DNA of 5,538 nucleotides from an uncultured Oscillibacter sp. (GTDB taxonomy: Bacteria > Bacillota_A > Clostridia > Oscillospirales > Oscillospiraceae), in the NCBI GenBank assembly GCA_902462475.1, contig CABQCB010000132.1, positions 1 to 5,538 on the forward strand, read 5' to 3'. The notes beneath the pieces were generated by a model. The model ran no database searches. It had not been told where the DNA came from and was given only the letters and a program-made list of their open reading frames with translations. Of the stretch, positions 1-5,397 are shown piece after piece. The translations under genes and the position numbers were made by a program. The number at the start of each line of letters is the position of its first letter. Position 1 is the stretch's first letter.

Positions 1-825
1 GACTGCGGCGGGGGAGAGAAGCTGGAGCGCTGGGACAAGCAGTATCTGGTGCGGCCCGACCCCCAGGCGATTTGGGACACGCCCCGGAAAAATCCCGCCT
101 GGAAGCGGGCGGACGGGCGGTATCTGCGCAGCCAGACCGGCGGCGGACACTGGGAGAAAAAGTCCCTGCCGGAGAGCTGGAAGATCCACTACGGGGATCT
201 GACGTTCCAGGTCAAGCCCATGAACTTCAAGCATACGGGCCTCTTTCCCGAGCAGGCGGTCAACTGGGACTTCGTCATGGAGAAGATCCGCTCCGCCGGC
301 CGGCCCATCCGGGTGCTGAACCTGTTTGCCTATACGGGCGGGGCCACGGTGGCCTGCGCCAAGGCGGGAGCCAGTGTGTGCCATGTGGACGCGGCCAAGG
401 GCATGGTGGCCTGGGCCAAGGACAACGCCCGCCTTTCCGGCCTGGCCGACGCACCCATCCGCTGGATCGTGGACGACTGCGCCAAATTCGTGGAGCGGGA
501 GATCCGCCGGGGCAAGACCTACGACGCCATCATCATGGACCCGCCCAGCTACGGACGGGGTCCCGGCGGCGAGGTGTGGAAGCTGGAGGAGAGCCTGTAT
601 CCCTTTGTGAAGCTTTGCACGGGCGTGCTGTCGGACAAGCCCTTGTTTGTGCTCATTAACTCCTACACCACGGGCCTTGCTCCCTCGGTGCTGGGGTATC
701 TCCTGCACACGCTGGTGGCGGAGAAGTACGGCGGGAAGTGCACCTGGGACGAGCTGGGCCTTCCCGTGACGGAGACGGGCCTGGCCCTGCCCTGCGGGGC
801 CACGGGCCGTTGGTTTTCGGAGTGA
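1..825 (+). CDS. Class I SAM-dependent methyltransferase, RlmI-related (5'-truncated by window edge)
   Basis: The frame is open from base 1 to the TGA at 823-825 (274 residues visible). The true start lies upstream: residues before the GTG at 49 (for example GGGEKLERW) already look like family sequence, so that GTG is not the start. The SAM-binding motif I is NLFAYTGGAT at visible residues 107-116, followed by an acidic strand end (HVDAAKGM, 128-135). Motif IV is DPPSYGRGPGG at 180-190, and a conserved FKHTGLFPEQ segment precedes the Rossmann core at about 76-85. This architecture fits the Methyltrans_SAM/RlmI-like group that methylates rRNA or another nucleic acid. The motif VI region reads INSYTTGL and has no cysteine, unlike the catalytic SCSG-type motif of m5C enzymes such as RlmI, so a C5-cytosine activity should not be assumed. 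A full PUA domain probably does not precede it, but that part lies outside the window. Ten bases separate it from ecfA1. Class is secure, substrate is not. Confidence 0.88.
   Translation, partial: DCGGGEKLERWDKQYLVRPDPQAIWDTPRKNPAWKRADGRYLRSQTGGGHWEKKSLPESWKIHYGDLTFQVKPMNFKHTGLFPEQAVNWDFVMEKIRSAGRPIRVLNLFAYTGGATVACAKAGASVCHVDAAKGMVAWAKDNARLSGLADAPIRWIVDDCAKFVEREIRRGKTYDAIIMDPPSYGRGPGGEVWKLEESLYPFVKLCTGVLSDKPLFVLINSYTTGLAPSVLGYLLHTLVAEKYGGKCTWDELGLPVTETGLALPCGATGRWFSE
819..822 (+). promoter_or_regulatory. Ribosome binding site of ecfA1
   Basis: GGAG at 819-822 runs into the methyltransferase stop (GGAGTGA) and lies 13 nt before the ATG at 836. It is weak to moderate, and the spacing is a little long. 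Its position inside the end of the upstream gene suggests that ecfA1 translation is helped by ribosomes finishing the methyltransferase (inference). Confidence 0.45.
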
Positions 826-835
826 CAGATAAGAA

Positions 836-1687
836 ATGGAAACGATCATCCAAACAGAAAACGTACAATTTGCCTATCCGGCGGAAGAGGGCGCAGCCGC
901 GCCCCTGGCGCTGGACGGCGTGACGCTGTCCATTGCGCGGGGCAGCTTTGTGGTGGTGCTGGGACACAACGGCTCCGGCAAGTCCACCCTGGCCAAGACC
1001 TTCAACGGCGTGCTGCTGCCCAGCGGCGGCCGGGTGCTGGTGGAGGGGATGGACACCCGGGACGAGGAAAAGCTCCTGGCCATCCGCCAGCGGGTGGGCA
1101 TGGTGTTCCAGAACCCGGACAACCAGATCGTGGCCAATGTGGTGGAAGAGGACGTGGCCTTTGCCCCGGAGAACCTGGGTGTTCCCACGGAGGAGATCCG
1201 CCGTCGGGTGGACGACGCCCTGGCCGCTGTAGGCATGAGCGAATTCGTGCGCCACGCGCCCCATCTGCTCTCCGGCGGACAGAAGCAGCGCATCGCCATC
1301 GCCGGCGTGCTGGCCATGGAGCCGGCGTGCATCGTGCTGGACGAGGCCACTGCCATGCTGGACCCGGTGGGCCGGCGGGAGGTGCTCTCCACCGTCCACC
1401 GCCTCAACCGGGAAAAGGGCATCACCGTGGTGCTCATCACCCACCACATGGATGAGGCCGAGGAGGCGGACCGGGTGGTGGTCATGGACGACGGCAAGGT
1501 GGCCATGGACGGCACGCCCCGGGAGGTATTCACCCAGGTGGACGCCCTGCGGTCCATGGGGCTGACCGTGCCGGACACGGTGGACCTTTTGGACCGGCTG
1601 CGCCGGGACGGGGTGGACGTGCCCCTGGACGCGCTGACGGTGGAGGCGTGTGCCGATGCCGTCTTTGCGGCCATGAAGAAACAATGA
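836..1687 (+). CDS. ecfA1: Energy-coupling factor transporter ATP-binding protein EcfA1
   Basis: This 283-residue cytoplasmic ATPase is one of the two ATP-hydrolysing subunits of an ECF vitamin/metal importer. It pairs with EcfA2 and pushes on EcfT. Visible ABC motifs in order: Walker A GHNGSGKST (43-51), Q-loop FQNPDNQ (91-97, Gln92), signature LSGGQ (145-149), Walker B CIVLDEA (165-171) with the D-loop MLDP (174-177), and the switch histidine in ITHHMDEA (about His203). The DEATAMLDP form, with Ala in place of the usual Pro after the catalytic Glu, is typical of EcfA1 rather than EcfA2. The C-terminal extension after about residue 235, ending in a TVEACADAV helix, is the usual ECF ATPase tail. 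The ATG at 836 gives the family-like N-terminus (METIIQTENVQFAYP). Its TGA overlaps the ecfA2 ATG. Full length, with no damage seen. Which substrate is moved cannot be told from this gene. Confidence 0.96.
   Translation: METIIQTENVQFAYPAEEGAAAPLALDGVTLSIARGSFVVVLGHNGSGKSTLAKTFNGVLLPSGGRVLVEGMDTRDEEKLLAIRQRVGMVFQNPDNQIVANVVEEDVAFAPENLGVPTEEIRRRVDDALAAVGMSEFVRHAPHLLSGGQKQRIAIAGVLAMEPACIVLDEATAMLDPVGRREVLSTVHRLNREKGITVVLITHHMDEAEEADRVVVMDDGKVAMDGTPREVFTQVDALRSMGLTVPDTVDLLDRLRRDGVDVPLDALTVEACADAVFAAMKKQ
1510..1531 (+). repeat. 22-nt direct repeat, ecfA1 copy
   Basis: This stretch is base-for-base identical to 2388-2409 in ecfA2. Both copies are read in the same frame and encode GTPREVF, shortly after the H-loop region. 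A second shared stretch of 18 nt covers the Walker A region (970-987 and 1839-1856). These reflect the common origin of the two ATPases, and possibly local sequence exchange, rather than a mobile or regulatory repeat. Confidence 0.8.
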
Positions 1688-2574
1688 CGGAAAGGGACGG
1701 ACGAGGATTGGAACCGATTCTTAGTATCAAGCACCTGACCCATACCTATGGGATCGGCACGCCCTTTTGCCGCAGCGCGGTGGAGGATGTGTCCTTTGAC
1801 GTGATGGACGGGGAATTCCTGGGCATCATCGGCCATACCGGCTCCGGCAAGTCCACGCTCATCCAGCACCTGAACGGACTGCTGCGGCCCACCTCCGGCC
1901 AGATCCTGCTGAATGGGCGGGATATCTGGGCGGAGCCCAAAAAGATCCGGGACGTGCGGTTCCAGGTGGGGCTGGTGTTCCAATATCCGGAGTACCAGCT
2001 CTTTGAAGAGACGGTGTATAAAGATATCGCCTACGGCCCTGCCAACATGGGAAAGACCGGGGCGGAGCTGGACCGCTGCGTGCGGGAGAGCGCGAAGCTG
2101 GTGGGCATCCGGGACGATCAGCTGGAAAAATCCCCCTTTGAGCTCTCCGGCGGGCAAAAGCGCCGGGTGGCCTTGGCCGGTGTCATGGCCATGGAGCCCA
2201 AGGTGCTGGTGCTGGACGAGCCCACCGCCGGGCTGGACCCGGCGGGCCGGGAAAATCTCATGGCCAACATCCGGGACTATCACCGCAACAAGCACACCAC
2301 CGTGGTCCTGGTGAGCCACAGCATGGACGAGATTGCCCGGAACGTGGACCGCATCGTGGTGCTCAAGAGCGCCCATGTGCTCATGAGCGGCACGCCCCGG
2401 GAGGTATTCGCCCGGGGTGACGAGCTGCTCACCGCCGGACTGGACGTGCCGGAGGTGACCCGGGTGGCCATGGCGCTCCGGCGCCGGGGGCTTCCCATCG
2501 ACCCGGCCGTGTACACGGCGGAGGAACTGGAGCAGGCGCTGCTGGCGCTGCGGAAAGGCGGTGGCGTATGCTGA
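1684..2574 (+). CDS. ecfA2: Energy-coupling factor transporter ATP-binding protein EcfA2
   Basis: This is the second ECF ATPase, 296 residues from the chosen start. Motifs: Walker A GHTGSGKST (50-58), Q-loop FQYPEYQLF (Gln100), signature LSGGQ (154-158), Walker B VLVLDEP (174-180), D-loop GLDP (183-186), and switch His212 in VSHSMDE. The N-terminal ILSIKHLTHTYGIGTPF and the FQYPEYQLFEETV segment after the Q-loop are characteristic of EcfA2. The start was set at the ATG 1684, which overlaps the ecfA1 stop as ATGA, a common coupled arrangement. An upstream in-frame ATG at 1648 would only add residues that mirror the ecfA1 tail. A TTG at 1708, with AAAGGGA at 1691-1697 ten bases before it, would give an N-terminus beginning at the family core (EPILSIKHLTH) and is a realistic alternative. 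The C-terminal tail resembles that of EcfA1, as expected for paralogues that form a heterodimer. It overlaps ecfT by 7 nt. Confidence 0.95.
   Translation: MTERDGRGLEPILSIKHLTHTYGIGTPFCRSAVEDVSFDVMDGEFLGIIGHTGSGKSTLIQHLNGLLRPTSGQILLNGRDIWAEPKKIRDVRFQVGLVFQYPEYQLFEETVYKDIAYGPANMGKTGAELDRCVRESAKLVGIRDDQLEKSPFELSGGQKRRVALAGVMAMEPKVLVLDEPTAGLDPAGRENLMANIRDYHRNKHTTVVLVSHSMDEIARNVDRIVVLKSAHVLMSGTPREVFARGDELLTAGLDVPEVTRVAMALRRRGLPIDPAVYTAEELEQALLALRKGGGVC
2388..2409 (+). repeat. 22-nt direct repeat, ecfA2 copy
   Basis: Perfect partner of 1510-1531 in ecfA1, with the same codons throughout, including GTA for valine, in the GTPREVF segment. The identity ends abruptly after the TTC codon, where the next base differs (A in ecfA1, G in ecfA2). 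Confidence 0.8.
2552..2558 (+). promoter_or_regulatory. Ribosome binding site of ecfT
   Basis: GGAAAGG lies inside the last codons of ecfA2, 9 nt before the ATG at 2568. It supports that ATG as the ecfT start, even though this makes the two genes overlap by 7 nt. Confidence 0.55.
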
Positions 2575-3374
2575 AGGATATCACGCTGGGCCAGTATTTT
2601 CCCGGCGATACGGTGGCCCACCGGCTGGACCCCCGCACGAAGATTTTGCTGGTGGTGCTGTATATCACGGCGCTGTTTTGCGCCAAGGGCATTGTGACCT
2701 ATGCCATCATGGCCGCGGTGCTGGCGGTGTGCGTGCGCATATCCAAAGTGGGGCTGCGCGCGCTGGTGCGGGGCCTCAAGCCCGTGCTGTTCATCATCAT
2801 TTTCACCGGCCTTTTGAATCTTTTCTTCACACCGGGCGACCACTATCTGGTGGAGTGGGGCTTCCTGCGCATCTCAGACACGGGCTTGCGCAACGCGGTG
2901 TTCATGGTCATCCGCATCATGCTGCTCATTATGGGCACGTTCCTTTTGACCTATACCACCAGCCCTATCCGGCTGACGGATGCGCTGGAGCAGCTCATGG
3001 GTGGGCTCAAACGCTTCCATGTGCCGGTGCACGAGCTGGCTATGATGATGTCCATCGCCCTGCGGTTCATCCCCACCCTCATTGAGGAGACGGACAAGAT
3101 CATGTCCGCCCAGAAGGCCCGGGGTGCGGATTTTGAAAGCGGCAATCTGGTGCAGAAGGCAAAGGCCCTGGTGCCTATTCTGGTGCCGCTGTTCATCAGC
3201 GCCTTCCGCCGGGCCGACGAGCTGGCCACGGCCATGGAGTGCCGCTGCTACCACGGCGGCGAGGGCCGCACGAAGCTCCAGGTGCTGCGCTATGAGCGCC
3301 GGGACTACACGGCGCTGATCCTGGGCGCGGCCGTGTGTGCCTTGGTGATCGTGCTGCGCCAGTTCGGTATTTGA
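2568..3374 (+). CDS. ecfT: Energy-coupling factor transporter transmembrane protein EcfT
   Basis: This 268-residue integral membrane scaffold of the ECF importer transmits ATPase movement to the substrate-binding S component. The N-terminus GQYFPGDTVAHRLDPRTK is the typical EcfT opening, with HRLDPRTK before the first membrane helix. Hydrophobic segments lie at roughly 25-41, 43-57, 72-88, 108-128 and 247-264; a weaker one at about 200-213 follows the cytoplasmic coupling region. The two coupling-helix X-Arg-X motifs that dock into the ATPases are visible: ARG at 184-186 (AQKARGADF) and CRC at 225-227 (AMECRCYHGG). In the second motif a Cys takes the place of the Ala more often seen. Length is normal for the family. 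Its start overlaps ecfA2 by 7 nt, so the three ECF subunits are almost certainly made together. No S-component gene adjoins it, which is the arrangement of a shared (group II) ECF core. Confidence 0.95.
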   Translation: MLKDITLGQYFPGDTVAHRLDPRTKILLVVLYITALFCAKGIVTYAIMAAVLAVCVRISKVGLRALVRGLKPVLFIIIFTGLLNLFFTPGDHYLVEWGFLRISDTGLRNAVFMVIRIMLLIMGTFLLTYTTSPIRLTDALEQLMGGLKRFHVPVHELAMMMSIALRFIPTLIEETDKIMSAQKARGADFESGNLVQKAKALVPILVPLFISAFRRADELATAMECRCYHGGEGRTKLQVLRYERRDYTALILGAAVCALVIVLRQFGI

Positions 3375-3391
3375 CCGCTGCGGCGGAGAGA

Positions 3392-3398
3392 AGAGGAG
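3392..3398 (+). promoter_or_regulatory. Ribosome binding site of truA
   Basis: AGAGGAG at 3392-3398 stands 6 nt before the ATG at 3405, in the 30-nt gap after ecfT. It is one of the two best Shine-Dalgarno sites in the window and settles the truA start. Confidence 0.75.
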
Positions 3399-3404
3399 CG
3401 TCCT

Positions 3405-4160
3405 ATGCGAAATATTGCCCTGAAACTCATGTATAACGGCACCGCTTACCACGGCTGGCAGGTGCAGAAAAACGCAGTCACCGTCTGTGAGACGCTGCAG
3501 GACGCCCTGGCCAAGATCACCGGCGCGCCGGTGCATCTGACCGGCTGCGGCCGTACGGACGCCGGCGTCCACGCCGAGCACTACATCGCCAATTTCCATA
3601 CGGACTCCCGCATCCCTGTGGAGCGGCTGCCCTTTGCGGTCAACACCCACACCCCGGAGGACATTGCCGTCAAGGAGGCCTATGAGGTGGCGGAGGATTT
3701 CAACGCCATCGGCTCGTGCCTGCGCAAGGAGTATACGTACCGCATCTATAATTCCCGGTTCAAAAACCCCTTTTATGTGAACCGCGCGTATTTTTATCCC
3801 AAGCATCTGGACGAGGAATTTCTCAGCCGGGCGGCGGGCATGTTCGTGGGCACCCACGATTTCCGCGCCGTGCGCTCCGTGGGCACGGAGACCCGCTCCA
3901 CCGTGCGCACCATCTACTACTGCGATGTGACGCGCAGCGGCGACCTTCTGGAGCTGAAGGTGTGCGCCAACGGCTTTTTGTACAACATGGTCCGGGCCAT
4001 CACCGGCACGGTGCTCTACGCGGCGGAGGGGAAATTTGCCCCGGAGGACATCCCCGGCATTCTGGAGCGGGGCGACCGCACGGCCGCCGGCCCCACGGTG
4101 CCGCCCGGGGGACTGTACCTGACAAAACTGTGGTATGAGGATGAACGACTCAATGGCTGA
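3405..4160 (+). CDS. truA: tRNA pseudouridine(38-40) synthase TruA
   Basis: This enzyme isomerises uridine to pseudouridine at positions 38, 39 and 40 in the anticodon stem-loop of many tRNAs, in the cytoplasm, usually as a homodimer. The 251-residue length is normal for the family. The N-terminal strand IALKLMYNGTAYHGWQVQ is typical. The catalytic loop GCGRTDAGVHAEHY at 47-60 carries the essential aspartate (Asp52). Further conserved blocks are LRKEYTYRIYN (106-116), GTHDFRA (149-155), NGFLYNMVR (189-197) and the C-terminal DRTAAGPTVPPGGLYL (224-239). All expected key residues are present and nothing suggests loss of function. It follows ecfT by 30 nt with its own strong ribosome binding site. 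The truA-next-to-ECF order is an arrangement known from many Firmicutes. Its last 8 bases overlap the preferred start of the downstream gene. Confidence 0.96.
   Translation: MRNIALKLMYNGTAYHGWQVQKNAVTVCETLQDALAKITGAPVHLTGCGRTDAGVHAEHYIANFHTDSRIPVERLPFAVNTHTPEDIAVKEAYEVAEDFNAIGSCLRKEYTYRIYNSRFKNPFYVNRAYFYPKHLDEEFLSRAAGMFVGTHDFRAVRSVGTETRSTVRTIYYCDVTRSGDLLELKVCANGFLYNMVRAITGTVLYAAEGKFAPEDIPGILERGDRTAAGPTVPPGGLYLTKLWYEDERLNG
4137..4140 (+). promoter_or_regulatory. Ribosome binding site that favours the ATG at 4153
   Basis: GAGG at 4137-4140, inside the end of truA, is the only Shine-Dalgarno-like run near three in-frame ATGs at 4135, 4141 and 4153. It overlaps the first and touches the second. 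Only 4153, 12 nt downstream, is at a usable though long distance. Confidence 0.45.
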
Positions 4161-5340
4161 TACGACGAAGGACATCTGGAACGACAGCGACGGGGAGGAG
4201 CAGCCTCCGAAAAAGCGCGGAAAGCTGGGCCGCTTCGTGCTGTTTTTCCTGACGCTGGCGGTGGTGCTGGCAGTGGTGCTGGTGGCGGCCTACCGGGACG
4301 GCACCGGCTTTGACGTGCTGCGCCGCTACCTCAATTACGGCATCTCCAGCCAGGAGGAGACGGAGGAGGGGTATCACTACGATGCCTCCGCAAAAAACCG
4401 CTTCGCCGCCCTGGGCGATACACTGGTGGTGCTGTCGGACACCTCCCTGCGGCTGCTGGACGGAAGCGGTGCGGAGCTGTGGTCGGAGACGGTGCAGATG
4501 GATGCGCCGGCCCTGGTCACCGGCGGCGGCCGGGCCGTGGCCTACGGCGTGGGCGGCAAGGTGCTCTATGTGCTGGACGAAAACGGCCTTGTGGGCAAGC
4601 TGGAGGCCGACGAGGATGAGCCCTATATCGCGGCCACCCTCAATGCCGAAGGGTGGCTTGCGGTGACGGCGGAAAAGAAGAATTACAAGGGCTGTGTGTC
4701 CGTGTACAATACCTCTTTGGAAAAAGTGTTTGATTTCAACTCCTCCCGCCGGTTTGTGACGGACGCCTACGTGACGGACGATTGCAAGCGTCTGGCGGCG
4801 GTGACCCTGGGCCAGGAGGGCGGCACGTTCATCAGCAACGTGGTGCTCTACGATCTGAAGGAGACGGAACCCATGGCCGATTACAGCATCACCGACGGGC
4901 TGGTCATGTCCATCGGCCAGATGAGCGGCGAACTGGTCACCGTGGCGGACAGCCGGCTGACGTTTGCCGATCCCAGCGGCGAGATCCAGGGGGAGTACAC
5001 CTACGGCAGCGAATACCTGCGGGAATTTGACTGCCAGGGAGACGGCTATGTGGTGCTGCTATTGAACCGGTATCAGTCCGGCAGCGTGGGGCGCCTTGTG
5101 ACCGTGGGAACGGACGGCGCGGAGATGGCTTCGCTGGATGTGAACCGTGAGATCCTCAGCGTCTCGGCGGCGGGGCGGTATATCGCCGTGCTGTATACGG
5201 ACTCGCTGGTGGTCTATAACCCGGACCTTCAGGCATATGCAACATTGGAGGGCACGGACGCGGCCAAGGAGGCGCTGGTTCGCCAGAATGGCTCTGCACT
5301 GCTGATCGGCTCTGACGCGGCACGGCTGTATCTGCCTTAA
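4153..5340 (+). CDS. DUF5711-like protein: single-TM anchored, extracytoplasmic beta-propeller, function unknown
   Basis: From ATG 4153 the product is 395 residues; starts at 4135 or 4141 would add 6 or 4. It begins with an acidic cytoplasmic-looking stretch (NDSDGEEQPP, 10-19), then basic KKRGK (20-24) and one hydrophobic helix at about 27-47. This predicts N-in topology with the remaining ~345 residues outside the membrane. No signal-peptidase or lipobox site is evident. The outer part holds eight recurring units of a hydrophobic strand, a turn, and a second strand often ending in Asp/Asn/Gly: about 91-103, 128-142, 169-186, 214-234, 261-273, 299-319, 344-356 and 382-395. Spacing is near 38-48 residues, as in WD40/PQQ-like beta-propellers. 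The last unit stops at the C-terminal RLYLP, suggesting ring closure with N-terminal strands. I assign it to the DUF5711 type from architecture and memory of the family, without a search. It overlaps truA by 8 nt and precedes a CvpA-family gene. Only two cysteines lie in the outer domain (181 and 211) plus one at 294; no catalytic motif is seen. Confidence 0.82.
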   Translation: MADTTKDIWNDSDGEEQPPKKRGKLGRFVLFFLTLAVVLAVVLVAAYRDGTGFDVLRRYLNYGISSQEETEEGYHYDASAKNRFAALGDTLVVLSDTSLRLLDGSGAELWSETVQMDAPALVTGGGRAVAYGVGGKVLYVLDENGLVGKLEADEDEPYIAATLNAEGWLAVTAEKKNYKGCVSVYNTSLEKVFDFNSSRRFVTDAYVTDDCKRLAAVTLGQEGGTFISNVVLYDLKETEPMADYSITDGLVMSIGQMSGELVTVADSRLTFADPSGEIQGEYTYGSEYLREFDCQGDGYVVLLLNRYQSGSVGRLVTVGTDGAEMASLDVNREILSVSAAGRYIAVLYTDSLVVYNPDLQAYATLEGTDAAKEALVRQNGSALLIGSDAARLYLP

Positions 5341-5364
5341 GTGGAAAGAACTTTTTGGGAGTTC

Positions 5365-5378
5365 ACAAAACGTTTACA
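5365..5378. promoter_or_regulatory. Possible LacI/CcpA-type operator (cre-like palindrome)
   Basis: A 14-nt site centred on CG at 5371-5372, with a perfect 8-nt palindromic core AAACGTTT at 5368-5375. Against the cre consensus TGWNANCGNTNWCA it matches 8 of the 10 constrained positions; only the first T and G differ (AC instead). It sits in the longest gap and abuts the cvpA-like gene's ribosome binding site. A short AT-rich palindrome can arise by chance, so this is tentative. Confidence 0.25.
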
Positions 5379-5388
5379 GGAGGAAAGG
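5378..5388 (+). promoter_or_regulatory. Ribosome binding site of the CvpA-family gene
   Basis: AGGAGGAAAGG contains a full AGGAGG (5378-5383, 14 nt before the ATG) and a second AAAGG (5384-5388, 9 nt before). An in-frame TAG at 5389-5391 excludes any earlier start, so the ATG at 5398 is the first possible one in this frame. Confidence 0.7.
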
Positions 5389-5397
5389 TAGGCAAGG

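Noticed and set aside
49..51. GTG at 49 as the start of the methyltransferase
   Set aside because: The frame is open to the left edge, and the residues before it (GGGEKLERW and onward) fit the family N-terminus, so the gene starts outside the window.
656..1684. 342-codon open frame on the minus strand opposite ecfA1
   Set aside because: His- and Gly-rich translation with no family resemblance, explained by the GC-biased codon pattern of ecfA1 on the other strand.
874..2376. 500-codon open frame on the minus strand spanning both ECF ATPase genes
   Set aside because: It lies fully antisense to two clearly real genes. Its translation is low-complexity (Ser/Arg/Thr-rich runs in one half, His/Gly/Gln-rich in the other), as expected from high GC at third positions of the sense genes.
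2561..3085. 174-codon plus-strand frame overlapping the start of ecfT
   Set aside because: An out-of-frame reading of ecfT. Composition is Gly/Ala/His-rich, without motifs, while ecfT in the other frame has all expected features.
2874..4175. 433-codon open frame on the minus strand across ecfT and truA
   Set aside because: Antisense shadow of two intact conserved genes. The product is rich in His/Gly/Ala/Arg, with no recognisable domain and no ribosome binding site support.
5348..5364. Small inverted repeat (GAACT, 7-nt loop, AGTTC) after the propeller gene as a terminator
   Set aside because: The stem has only 5 bp with two G-C pairs, and what follows is ACAAAACG rather than a T tract, so it is too weak for an intrinsic terminator.
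5341..5397. A riboswitch or other structured leader in the largest gap
   Set aside because: At 57 nt, with only a weak hairpin, the gap is too short for a known vitamin or metal riboswitch; the gaps before ecfA1 and truA are shorter still.
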